Positions 34,078 to 42,322 of a stretch of 64,000 nt of DNA are shown piece after piece. The position numbers and the translations under genes are program-made. The stretch's first letter is position 1, and each line of letters opens with the position of its first letter. The stretch comes from Alterisphingorhabdus sp038748365. Lineage in GTDB: Bacteria > Pseudomonadota > Alphaproteobacteria > Sphingomonadales > Sphingomonadaceae. The notes under the pieces were generated by a model. The model did not search any database. It saw only the letters and a program-made list of their open reading frames with translations, and was not told where the DNA came from. The stretch lies in assembly GCA_038748365.1 (NCBI GenBank), contig JBCDIZ010000009.1, positions 71,246 to 135,245 of the forward strand, read 5' to 3'.

Positions 34078-35525
34078 CGTGTCAGTTCCACGGACAGGGT
34101 TTCGCTGGCGAAGCGAAACTGACGGCTGGACAAAGTCTTCATAAGCCGGACGACCTGATCCGCTTCGACTGAAGAGGCCAGCGGCAAGCTGGTAACCAGC
34201 GGACCGGCAGCACGCATCCGGTCAATATCTGCCTGTGGTACGAGCGCGCGCAGGAACAGTTCATCATCGTCATCCGTGCCGTGCCGACGCCGCAATTCCT
34301 CCAGCGTAGGCTGTTCCGGCGGATTAGCCAGCACCTCTTTGGCTTTGGGATCAGCCATGATGCGGTCAAGCACATCGGGGTCAATCGGCGCCACCGGCTC
34401 GCCATAATGGCCCGCCGCATAGGTGATGACCTCTTCGGGAATAATCGACCAACGCTCACAGGTGACGATGTTCAACACCGCCTGAATGCCGACAAGCTGG
34501 CTGAAAGGTGTCGCCATGCCGGGCCATCCCAATTCGCGGCGAACACTGGCGACCTCGGCCAGCACTTCTTCCAGCCGGTCCTCCATACCATGCTGTTTGA
34601 GCTGGGATTTCAGGGTGCCGACCATGCCACCGGGGATCTGGTGGGTAACCGCGAACAGGTCATATTCGGCGTGCTGATTGACAAGAAAGCCGCTGGCTTG
34701 GCCCACTGTCTCGAAATGCTCGGCAACCGGTGGCAGGCACGAGAGGTCGAGATCATGGCTATAGCCAAGATGGGCAAGATTGGCCGCGATGCACTCGGTC
34801 GATGGCACTGAGGGGCCATTGGCCATGGGTCGGCTGGCGGTATGCAATATGCTCACGCCCAGCGCCAGCGCATCGCAATAGGCCTTGGCAGATTGGCCCA
34901 TCAGATTATTGGCATGGAACTCTATCGGCTTCCCCCGGCTTTCCGCAACGATGGCGGGCAACAGGGTCGCAAGCCGCTCTTTCTCCAGCACCCCTGCGGT
35001 ATCATACAGCAACAGCGTGTCCACTTCCGGGAGCGCCGCCAGCGCCCGGGCCTTTTCGGCATAATAGGCATCGGTGTGCACCGGTGAGAGGGTGAACATG
35101 ATCGCCCCCGCAATTTCCGAGCCGAACTCCTTGGCCACCCGGGCGAGGCGTTGGGTTCGTTCAATGTCGAACAGCACGTCATAGATCCAGAAGCTGCGGG
35201 CACCGTGGCGATTGAGCTGCCGCATCCACAGGTCCATCAGCGCATCGGGCGTGGTGCGAAAGCTGATCGCGGCATTGGCGCGCATTCCTGATCGCAGCAC
35301 CGTGCGTGGCATGGCTGCAACCAAGGCGTCCATCATCGCCCATGGGTCTTCACGGCAATGACGGACAAGTACCTCGAAATGATGCGAGCCGGTCAGATCG
35401 ATGACGCGAAAGCCAGTGCGATCAAGCGCGTCACAGGCCGGCAGAGCGTGGCGCGCCTGCATGCGCATGCCCCAAAGCGACTGCTGACCGTCCCGCAGCG
35501 TCTGATCAAGAAACTCGACCTTCAT
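34074..35525 (-). CDS. Carboxyltransferase-like subunit of a biotin enzyme (pyruvate carboxylase B type, divergent)
   Basis: A 483-residue TIM-barrel protein of the HMGL-like carboxyltransferase family (pyruvate carboxylase B, oxaloacetate decarboxylase alpha). The entry motif is kept: DQTLRDGQQSLWGMRMQ with Asp7. Other active-site positions differ: the metal-binding Lys of KDMAG is Tyr174 (LLLYDTAGV), the HxH pair is H204-A-N206, and the TSQP Thr is replaced in NGPSVPS. FWIYDVLFD replaces FRIFDALND. It is followed by biotin carboxylase and preceded by thiolase, each with four-base overlaps. It probably carboxylates or decarboxylates something other than pyruvate, with changed metal chemistry. 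A C-terminal region of about 110 residues resembles the PC tail. Confidence 0.82.
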   Translation of the reverse strand: MKVEFLDQTLRDGQQSLWGMRMQARHALPACDALDRTGFRVIDLTGSHHFEVLVRHCREDPWAMMDALVAAMPRTVLRSGMRANAAISFRTTPDALMDLWMRQLNRHGARSFWIYDVLFDIERTQRLARVAKEFGSEIAGAIMFTLSPVHTDAYYAEKARALAALPEVDTLLLYDTAGVLEKERLATLLPAIVAESRGKPIEFHANNLMGQSAKAYCDALALGVSILHTASRPMANGPSVPSTECIAANLAHLGYSHDLDLSCLPPVAEHFETVGQASGFLVNQHAEYDLFAVTHQIPGGMVGTLKSQLKQHGMEDRLEEVLAEVASVRRELGWPGMATPFSQLVGIQAVLNIVTCERWSIIPEEVITYAAGHYGEPVAPIDPDVLDRIMADPKAKEVLANPPEQPTLEELRRRHGTDDDDELFLRALVPQADIDRMRAAGPLVTSLPLASSVEADQVVRLMKTLSSRQFRFASETLSVELTR

Positions 35526-36862
35526 GGTTTACCTGTGGAGGCTGGGATAAGTTCGGCTTCCAGCCAGCGTGTGGACAGGCGATTGGCAACGAAGTCGTCA
35601 TGCGCCGCGATGTCGCGCAGGAAAGGAATAGAGGTGGCGATGCCGTCCACGTCGAAATCGGACAGGCCAACCTGCAATTGGTCGACCGCTGCGGCGCGGT
35701 TTGGTGCAGCAACAATCAGCTTCGCTACCATGCTGTCATAATAGGGAGGTACATCGCAGCCGGTACCAAAGCCGCTATCGACACGCGCGCCCGAAGGTGG
35801 CGTCCAGCCGGTTATGCGGCCCGGTGCAGGGCGAAAATCCGCATCTTCAGCAAGGATACGAACCTCGATGGCATGGCCGCGCGGGGTCAGCTCGGCGGGC
35901 GGTTCAAAACGGTCAAAAGCCAGCGCGATCTGCCATTGCACAAGGTCTATACTGCAGATCATCTCGGTCACCGGATGCTCGACCTGGATGCGGGCATTGA
36001 CCTCAAGAAAGCGACTTTGCTCGCGCGCCTCATCCCACAAGAATTCTACGGTACCGGCACCGCGATACGAAATTGCCCCCAGCAATTTTGCCGCCGCCGC
36101 TTCCATGTCAGCGCGCGCAGCCTCGGGTAAGGCGATAGCTGGTGCTTCCTCGACCAGTTTCTGGTAGCGGCGCTGGATCGAACAATCGCGCGTCCCCAGG
36201 GTAATCACCTGACCATCGCCAAGGCCAAAAGCCTGCACCTCGACATGACGCGCCGCTTCGACGAACGGCTCGAGATAGATGCGACCATCGCCAAAGGCAG
36301 CTTCCGCCTCGGTCTGGGCTTCGGAGATGGCGGCCGCAAGATCGGCTTCCTGACGCACGATCCGCATGCCGCGACCGCCGCCGCCAGCCGATGCCTTGGT
36401 GACCACAGGATATCCAAGGGTGCGGGCCGCAATCGCCGCAGCATCAGGATCGTCCAGAGCCTCGCTCGCCTGACCGGTTTCGACACCCAGTTTACATGCG
36501 AGAGCGCGGGCCGCGAGTTTGTCGCCGACAGCTTCCATCTGTTCTGGCGTCGGGCCGCAAAACGCAAGGCCTGCATCGGCAACGGCTCGGGCGAAGGCAG
36601 CGTTTTCGGATAAAAAGCCATAGCCCGGATGCACAGCCTTACAGCCGCTGGCCACAGCCGCGTGCAGCAGGAGATTGCCATCAAGATAGGACTGGCGCGC
36701 CGGTGCCGGTCCCAGCACTAGCGTCCTGTCAGCCGCCTTCGCCCACAGGCTGTCCTTATCCGCCGCAGACACGCCAGCCACGGTCTCGATATCAAGCGCC
36801 TTTGCCGCGGCGATAATGCGGCATGCGATTTCTCCACGGTTGGCGACGAAGAGCCTGCTCAT
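35522..36862 (-). CDS. Biotin carboxylase subunit
   Basis: An ATP-grasp enzyme of 446 residues that carboxylates biotin on the carrier protein, using ATP and bicarbonate. Canonical throughout: VANRGEIACRIIAAAK, GYGFLSEN, glycine-rich loop SAGGGGRGMR, RDCSIQRRYQKLVEE, and EVNARIQVEHPVTEM. It looks fully active, in contrast to the altered carboxyltransferase subunit. Overlaps both neighbours by four bases. It could in principle also serve acetyl-CoA carboxylase, but its place points to a dedicated complex. Confidence 0.93.
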   Translation of the reverse strand: MSRLFVANRGEIACRIIAAAKALDIETVAGVSAADKDSLWAKAADRTLVLGPAPARQSYLDGNLLLHAAVASGCKAVHPGYGFLSENAAFARAVADAGLAFCGPTPEQMEAVGDKLAARALACKLGVETGQASEALDDPDAAAIAARTLGYPVVTKASAGGGGRGMRIVRQEADLAAAISEAQTEAEAAFGDGRIYLEPFVEAARHVEVQAFGLGDGQVITLGTRDCSIQRRYQKLVEEAPAIALPEAARADMEAAAAKLLGAISYRGAGTVEFLWDEAREQSRFLEVNARIQVEHPVTEMICSIDLVQWQIALAFDRFEPPAELTPRGHAIEVRILAEDADFRPAPGRITGWTPPSGARVDSGFGTGCDVPPYYDSMVAKLIVAAPNRAAAVDQLQVGLSDFDVDGIATSIPFLRDIAAHDDFVANRLSTRWLEAELIPASTGKP

Positions 36863-37326
36863 GAGTCTGCTTCGTCATCCGGCATGATCCGAAGCAGCGT
36901 CTGGCCATGTTCAACGAGATCGCCATCGCTCGCCAGAATCGCTGTGACTGTGCCGGAGCACGGCGCGGTCACACTGGTAAACAGCTTCATCACTTCGATA
37001 AGGCACAGGTCATCGCCAGCCTCCACGCGCGCACCCGATTGTGTGAACGGTGCCGCACCCGGCTTGGGCGCCCGGTAGAAAGTGCCAAGGCTGGGGGCGA
37101 TGATGGCAATGCTGCCGTCGTCGGTCTCAGCAGGTGGTTCGGGCGGCGAGGTTTGCACCGGTTCCACCGCAGGCGCGGCTACAGGGCGGGATGACGGCGC
37201 AGGCACCGGACCGCCATCTTTCGACAGCATGACCTCGACCCCGTCAGCTTTGAGATGGATGGTGCGCCAGTCGCTGGTCTCAAACGTGGCAAGGATAGCA
37301 TCGATATCGGCTCGGGAAATCGCCAT
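36859..37326 (-). CDS. Biotin carboxyl carrier protein
   Basis: 155 residues: a helical N-terminus, a Pro/Ala-rich linker (about residues 38-68) and a C-terminal biotinyl domain with IEVMKLFTSV, where Lys114 should carry biotin. The ATG at 37326 lies eight bases after the upstream stop. A longer reading frame to 37452 runs through the end of the PPDK-like gene and is not credible. It should shuttle carboxylbiotin between the subunits at 35522 and 34074. Confidence 0.92.
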   Translation of the reverse strand: MAISRADIDAILATFETSDWRTIHLKADGVEVMLSKDGGPVPAPSSRPVAAPAVEPVQTSPPEPPAETDDGSIAIIAPSLGTFYRAPKPGAAPFTQSGARVEAGDDLCLIEVMKLFTSVTAPCSGTVTAILASDGDLVEHGQTLLRIMPDDEADS

Positions 37327-37333
37327 GGCGTGA

Positions 37334-38770
37334 TCAGATCCTCGGTTCAACCAACACGGCAAGGCGCGCCTCGTCGCCCGCAGCGCTGGCCAGTTCCTGG
37401 TAGCGAGCGAGGGCTGGTGCCAAGCTCGGCTGCACAAGCGGCAGCGCGCCATCGAAAACCTGTCCGCTGGCCCCGCATGCGGTTATAGTCCGCCCCTCCA
37501 ACGCAGCCAGAACGCCCGGGCCGCATCCGGTAACAACCGGTTTGGCCAGCGATCGTCCGACGACCGCGGCATGGCTGGTTGCGCCCCCCGCTTCAGTGAC
37601 CACGGCTTTGGCGGCCAGCATGCCGCCCACATCATTGGGGCTGGTGGTCGGACGCACCAGAACCACAGCTTCGCCCGCTTCAGCGCGGCGTTCCGCTTCA
37701 AGCGCGCTTGTCACCGCAACCCCGACACCCGCACCGGGTGAGGCGGGCGTACCACTGGCCAGCACTGGGGCATCGCCCGGCTCGGACAGGACCGGTGCCA
37801 ACATGGCCGTCAATTGTTCCGGCGTCACTCGGGCCAGCGCTTCGTCACGGTCGATCAACCCTTCATCGTACATCGCCATGGCGATGGTCACGGCCGCATT
37901 GGCGGTGCGCTTGGCCGCCCGGCTTTGCAGGAAGAACAGCTGCCCCGCCTCGATAGTGAACTCGATGTCCTGAGCATCGCCAGCGGCCTGCTCCAGTGCG
38001 CGCGCACCGGCCAGAAGTTGCGCATGCGCCTCAGGCATTGCCGCCGCCAGGCTTTCCAGCGGCTCGGCGTTATGGGTGCCGGCGACCAGCGCTTCGCCCT
38101 GGGCACGTGGCAACCATTCACCCCAAGGCTCGGCCTCGCCGGAGATCGGATTGCGACTGAACAGCACCCCGGTGCCAGACTGGTCACACAGATTGCCGAA
38201 CACCATGGCCTGCACGGTGACGGCGGTGCAGAGATCATCCGAAATTTCATGATGCGCGCGATAGCGACGGGCGCGGCGACTGTTCCACGACGCCATCACC
38301 GCTTCGACAGCTGCAAGCAACTGATCCTTGGCAGTTTCAGGAACAGCCCCAATATAATCGCTGAACTGGGTTTCAAAGCTGGCCTTAACATTGGCCACGA
38401 AGCCGGGATCACCAGTTTCGGCTGACAGGCCCGCCGCTGATTGCTCGGTGAGGCCGAGATTGAGCAGCGTTTCCATCATACCGGGCATCGATACAGCAGC
38501 GCCCGAACGTACAGATAGCAGCAGCGGCCTCTCGGCACCGTCGAAATGCCGCCCGGTCCTGGTTTCCAGGCCTTTGACCCCGGCGATTAATTGTTCGGCG
38601 AAACCATCGGGTAGCTTGCCCGTCGCCAACCAGCCGCGTGTCACCTCTACCGGCAACACAAACGCAGGTGGCACAGGGAGGCCCAATCTCGCCATTGCCA
38701 GCAAAGACGCCGCCTTGCCGCCGATGCGATCCGGTCCTGCGTCCAGCGTTGCGTCCAGCGGCAATATCAT
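37334..38770 (-). CDS. Short pyruvate-phosphate-dikinase-like protein: ATP-grasp plus phosphohistidine domain, no PEP/pyruvate barrel
   Basis: 478 residues. The N-terminal part is a PPDK ATP-grasp domain (RIGGKAASLLAM, LLLSVRSGAAVSMPGMMETL, SGTGVLFSRNPISGE, DIEFTIEAGQLFFLQSRAAKRT). The C-terminal part is the swivelling phosphohistidine domain with TEAGGATSHAAVVGRS, His400. Full PPDK has about 870 residues and ends in a PEP/pyruvate TIM barrel, which is absent, so the phosphate acceptor must be bound elsewhere. The genes at 42319 and 40847 are candidates. From memory, mycobacteria annotate a similar short PpdK next to a 200-residue hypothetical protein, like the pair here. It probably phosphorylates an unusual substrate, as phenylphosphate synthase and rifampin phosphotransferase do. 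Confidence 0.87.
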   Translation of the reverse strand: MILPLDATLDAGPDRIGGKAASLLAMARLGLPVPPAFVLPVEVTRGWLATGKLPDGFAEQLIAGVKGLETRTGRHFDGAERPLLLSVRSGAAVSMPGMMETLLNLGLTEQSAAGLSAETGDPGFVANVKASFETQFSDYIGAVPETAKDQLLAAVEAVMASWNSRRARRYRAHHEISDDLCTAVTVQAMVFGNLCDQSGTGVLFSRNPISGEAEPWGEWLPRAQGEALVAGTHNAEPLESLAAAMPEAHAQLLAGARALEQAAGDAQDIEFTIEAGQLFFLQSRAAKRTANAAVTIAMAMYDEGLIDRDEALARVTPEQLTAMLAPVLSEPGDAPVLASGTPASPGAGVGVAVTSALEAERRAEAGEAVVLVRPTTSPNDVGGMLAAKAVVTEAGGATSHAAVVGRSLAKPVVTGCGPGVLAALEGRTITACGASGQVFDGALPLVQPSLAPALARYQELASAAGDEARLAVLVEPRI

Positions 38771-39381
38771 TCCACCCGCTCCGTGCCCGACAGGCGCAGC
38801 AATTCTTCATGCAGGTCGAACCACAGGGTGTGATAACTCTCGCAACCGACATCGGATACAAAGGCAATATCCCCGTCTTCCGCCGCCTCAATCGCCTTCA
38901 AAAGCCCGTCGCGATAGACGGCAAGGCGCGGCACCAGATTGGCAAACTGGTCCAGCAGCGCAGTCACGCGGTCATGGAACCGGCCCAGCCGATCGATGAT
39001 GCGCTCGTCATATTCCGCGTCGCTATGGTCATTGGCTATGGTCGTGCCGGCGATGGTGCGGGTCTGCCAATCGGTCATCAAAGCCTTGAGGTCGCGATTC
39101 ACCACTTCAAAGCGCTCTACCGCAGAGACAAAGTCGGGATCGGCCCGCAGCGAAGCGCATATACGCGAATAATCGGCGCTGAGCGCAAGCTGGGCAAGCG
39201 GTGCCAGCATCAGCCTATCACCGGCGCGCACCACACGGCCCTGAGTTTCAGCAATCTCCAGCATCGCTTCGACCTCGCCAAGCTCGATAGCCATGCGATG
39301 CGCGATGTCTGCCGGCGTCGCCGTGCGCAAGATGGCGAGGCCGTGGAGAGTCATATGCCAGTTCGGACCGGGGTTCCTCAT
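38767..39381 (-). CDS. Unknown protein paired with the PPDK-like gene; possible winged-helix N-terminus
   Basis: 204 residues. The first 60 or so (LHGLAILRTATPADIAHRMAIELGEVEAMLEIAETQGRVVRAG, seen as separate helix and wing pieces) could fold as a winged helix. The rest is helical, with DYSRICASLRAD, FEVVNRDLKALMTDWQ and a C-terminal ESYHTLWFDLHEELLR. I do not recognise a named family. It overlaps the PPDK-like gene and the ligase gene by four bases each, so it is probably a partner subunit and not an independent regulator. It may bind the acceptor or the phosphohistidine domain. Confidence 0.72.
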   Translation of the reverse strand: MRNPGPNWHMTLHGLAILRTATPADIAHRMAIELGEVEAMLEIAETQGRVVRAGDRLMLAPLAQLALSADYSRICASLRADPDFVSAVERFEVVNRDLKALMTDWQTRTIAGTTIANDHSDAEYDERIIDRLGRFHDRVTALLDQFANLVPRLAVYRDGLLKAIEAAEDGDIAFVSDVGCESYHTLWFDLHEELLRLSGTERVE

Positions 39382-40850
39382 GCCGCCACCTCCTGTCCTT
39401 CAAGAACGCGCCGCTTCACTTCACGGCGCAGAATCTTGTTTGCCGGGCTTTTGGGCAGCGCAGTCCAGACATTGACCGATTTGGGCGCTTTATAACCTGC
39501 CAAGGCTGATCGGGCGTGGGCCAGCAGAGCAGCCGTATCGATATTCTGCCCACTCACCACGGCGTGGACACGATCGCCCCATTTCTCGTCGGGCAGGCCG
39601 ATAACAGCAGCTTCGACCACCCCGGGAAAGGCGAGCAGCACGTCTTCCACCTCGCGTGGATAGACGTTGTAGCCGCCCGAAATCAGCATATCGCCCTTAC
39701 GGTCGAGCAGATAGAAAAAGCCGTCCTCGTCCATTCGGCCAATATCGCCGGTGTGCAGCCAGCCACCACGAAAGGCCTCTGCTGTCGCGTCCGGTCGGTT
39801 CCAATAGCGGGCCATGAGTTGCGGCCCTTTGACTACAATCTCCCCCACAGCGCCCGCTGGCAATAGCTTATCATCATCGTCCATCACCGCCACTTGGGCG
39901 ATAGTGAACGGCCGTCCACAGGAACCGACCCGATCATGCTCATCGGGCTTAAGGCATGTGATCACCATCGGCGATTCTGCCTGCCCATAGGTTTGCGCAA
40001 AGATTGGGCCGAAACGCTGCTCGGCGCGGGCATAGAGCGCGGGTGCAATCGGCGAGGCACCATAGGCGATCCGCTGCAGCACAAGCTCAGCGCCATCAAG
40101 GCCAGGCTCTTCCAGCAACAAGGCCAGCATGGTGGGCACCAGGAAGGTCATCGTCGCGCGCGTTGATGCGGCCAACTTCACAAAGTCGGCAGCATCGAAT
40201 TTTTCCATGACTAGGGAGGTGGCACCGCGCACCAACGCCGGCAGGAAGAATGCGCCCGAGGCATGGGCAATAGGTGCGGCATGGAGGAAGCTGTCATCGG
40301 GACTGATGTCCGGTACAAGATCGGTGAGAAAAGCGGAAAGCTCGGCCAGTTCCCCGCGCTCGGTCAGGGTCACTGCCTTGGGCTTGCCAGTGGTGCCGCC
40401 GGTGAAGCCGAGGCGATAAGGCTCATCCAGACTGCGTTCAACGATAACGGGATCATCACTGGCAGCATCGAGCAGCGCCTGCAGCCGCGCCGGGGGCAGC
40501 GTGATCTCTACCCCCAAGTCGGGCGCGTCCCCGCTCACCAGAACCGCGCTTGCGCCGACCTCGGCCAGTTTGAAGCGCAAATCAGGCAAGGTGTCACGGC
40601 TGTTGAGACTGACCCGCACCAACTCTGCTTTGGCCAATCCGTAATAGGCTATCAGGCAGTCAATCCCGTTTGGTAACAATACCCCTACCCGGTCACCATC
40701 GGCGAGGTCGAGGGTCCGCAGCGCGTTCGCAAAGCGGTTTGTGGCGGCATCGAAATCCGCAAAGCTCACCACACGCTCGCCTTCTATCAGGCACGGCTTG
40801 CTGCCGAACTGACGGGCAGCCCGAGCGATCAGGTCAGCGATCTGGCTCAT
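39378..40850 (-). CDS. Acyl-CoA synthetase (AMP-forming)
   Basis: 490 residues of the ANL superfamily. Seen: RLGFTGGTTGKPKAVTLTERG, YGQAESPMVITC, TGDIGRMDEDGFFYLLDRKGDMLISGGYNVYP, and the C-terminal LPKSPANKILRREVKRR with the catalytic Lys. It should convert a carboxylic acid to a CoA thioester. The presence of a dedicated ligase in the operon means a free acid intermediate is formed, perhaps after the phosphotransferase and carboxylase steps. Substrate unknown. Confidence 0.91.
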   Translation of the reverse strand: MSQIADLIARAARQFGSKPCLIEGERVVSFADFDAATNRFANALRTLDLADGDRVGVLLPNGIDCLIAYYGLAKAELVRVSLNSRDTLPDLRFKLAEVGASAVLVSGDAPDLGVEITLPPARLQALLDAASDDPVIVERSLDEPYRLGFTGGTTGKPKAVTLTERGELAELSAFLTDLVPDISPDDSFLHAAPIAHASGAFFLPALVRGATSLVMEKFDAADFVKLAASTRATMTFLVPTMLALLLEEPGLDGAELVLQRIAYGASPIAPALYARAEQRFGPIFAQTYGQAESPMVITCLKPDEHDRVGSCGRPFTIAQVAVMDDDDKLLPAGAVGEIVVKGPQLMARYWNRPDATAEAFRGGWLHTGDIGRMDEDGFFYLLDRKGDMLISGGYNVYPREVEDVLLAFPGVVEAAVIGLPDEKWGDRVHAVVSGQNIDTAALLAHARSALAGYKAPKSVNVWTALPKSPANKILRREVKRRVLEGQEVAA

Positions 40851-42322
40851 CTGTCACAGCCCGGATAGGCGCGTGCTGTCTCGCACCGGAAATTCTCGTC
40901 CGGGTGGCAGTTTTCCGGCACAAAGCCGCGCGCGGCCTCGTTATACTGCGCAAGGCTGAGCACGCCGCGTGTGGTTTGATAGCGGTCATTCTTGGCTGGC
41001 AAATGACTGCCCCCTGGCATTGGCGGGGCCATTCGCGGCAGGAACGGGGCACCGTTCAGGACCGATAGCGGCAACGGGGTCAACACCCGGGTCGGTTTGT
41101 CTGACCATTTCATCATGCCGTGCGGCGCTGTCTGCTGGCTTGGGAGTGTTAAGCTGCCAACCAGTTCGCCCAGCGCAGTATCAGCATATTCATCTGAAAG
41201 CAGGGGGCGGAATCGTTCAGCCCGTGGGTCAATCTCTAGCCAATCAGCCGGATCGAACACGCCCGCGATATGCGCGACCTCCTTGCAGATGGCGTAATAG
41301 GACAGGGCACCGGCGTCGATCAGCTGATCACGGCTCCATTCGGCCATGCGCAGCCAAAGCTTGTCGGTCGCCGCCTTGGCACGATCAGACAGATCGTCCA
41401 GCATCGCAGTGAGCGTGTCCGGCGCGTCCATGCCCACCGGCACATGGCCCTCGCTCAGCGTGTCCGAGGTATAGAGGCCGATACCGGTCAGGCGGTCGGG
41501 CGTGAACTCGGGCGTCGATTCAAAGCTGCCCCAGTCATCGACCAGGTGGAAATGGCAGCCGGTAACCTCCATCGCCACGGTGAGATTGTTGAAGGGCATA
41601 TCGCTGGCAATATCGTCTAGCCATGGCAATGAGGTCTCGCCGAGATCCATGAAATCGCGCATCAGCAGCTGGCTGTCATCAGTGAGGCGATAGGGACCCG
41701 AATTGGTCAGGCTGATGCGGCTCTCGGCGCTTACCAGAAATCCATATTGCGACACCGTGGCGAGGAAGCGCTGGGCCGACACAGACAGGGCGCTACCAGG
41801 CTCGACCTTGTGCATCTCGCCTGCAAAACGCTGCACGGTGCTATGCGGCAGGATCTGCGCGCGCTGGTTGTAATCGGCATTGGTCAAATGGCCGTCATTA
41901 CGGTGCCAGGACAGTTGGAAGCGCTTCCAGAAATCCATCACCGTGATCACATCTTCCATCGCATCCTGCGGGCGCAGAAAGCCAAGGTTGATCAGATATT
42001 CGCGGCCCAATAGGTAGAAGCTGGGCAGCGCCCAGCCGATTGAGCTATTCTGTGCCTTCACGCCCATTTGGCGCGCGCGATCAGCGATCTCCTCAGCAGG
42101 CATCGAAGCCTCGACCTTTCGGATCAGGCTGGGATAACGGTAAAAAGCGTTGAGATAGGACAGAAGAATATAGGCCGAGACCGGGTAAAGTTTCGATCCC
42201 TGCACCGTGCGCGTCAGGCACAGCCAATAGGTGCTGTCGGCACAGGCCTGGATCAGCTGGTTGGTCTCCAGCAGCTGCGCATAGCTGATGGCAGGGCGCT
42301 CGGCAGATGCAGTTTCCGTCAT
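40847..42322 (-). CDS. Unknown 491-residue protein of the phosphotransferase/carboxylase operon
   Basis: I do not recognise this protein. It is soluble and mostly helical, with many Trp, Tyr and His residues in the first 250 (STYWLCLTRTVQGSKLYPVS, MDFWKRFQLSWHRNDGHL, EVTGCHFHLVDDWGSFES) and a Pro-rich tail from about residue 410 with four Cys. It overlaps the phosphohistidine-domain gene at 42319 and the ligase gene by four bases. In rifampin phosphotransferase the substrate-binding region lies between the ATP and His domains as a large helical domain. This protein may be the free-standing acceptor-binding subunit, but that is inference from context alone. Confidence 0.72.
   Translation of the reverse strand: MTETASAERPAISYAQLLETNQLIQACADSTYWLCLTRTVQGSKLYPVSAYILLSYLNAFYRYPSLIRKVEASMPAEEIADRARQMGVKAQNSSIGWALPSFYLLGREYLINLGFLRPQDAMEDVITVMDFWKRFQLSWHRNDGHLTNADYNQRAQILPHSTVQRFAGEMHKVEPGSALSVSAQRFLATVSQYGFLVSAESRISLTNSGPYRLTDDSQLLMRDFMDLGETSLPWLDDIASDMPFNNLTVAMEVTGCHFHLVDDWGSFESTPEFTPDRLTGIGLYTSDTLSEGHVPVGMDAPDTLTAMLDDLSDRAKAATDKLWLRMAEWSRDQLIDAGALSYYAICKEVAHIAGVFDPADWLEIDPRAERFRPLLSDEYADTALGELVGSLTLPSQQTAPHGMMKWSDKPTRVLTPLPLSVLNGAPFLPRMAPPMPGGSHLPAKNDRYQTTRGVLSLAQYNEAARGFVPENCHPDENFRCETARAYPGCDR

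Noticed and set aside
37327..37452. 42-codon N-terminal extension of the biotin carrier protein
   Set aside because: It would lie inside the end of the PPDK-like gene; the ATG at 37326 gives the normal carrier length.
34074..38770. Carboxylase plus PPDK-like genes as a gluconeogenic pyruvate carboxylase and PEP-forming set for growth on fucose
   Set aside because: The carboxyltransferase has lost key pyruvate carboxylase residues and the PPDK-like protein lacks the PEP/pyruvate domain, so neither should work on pyruvate.
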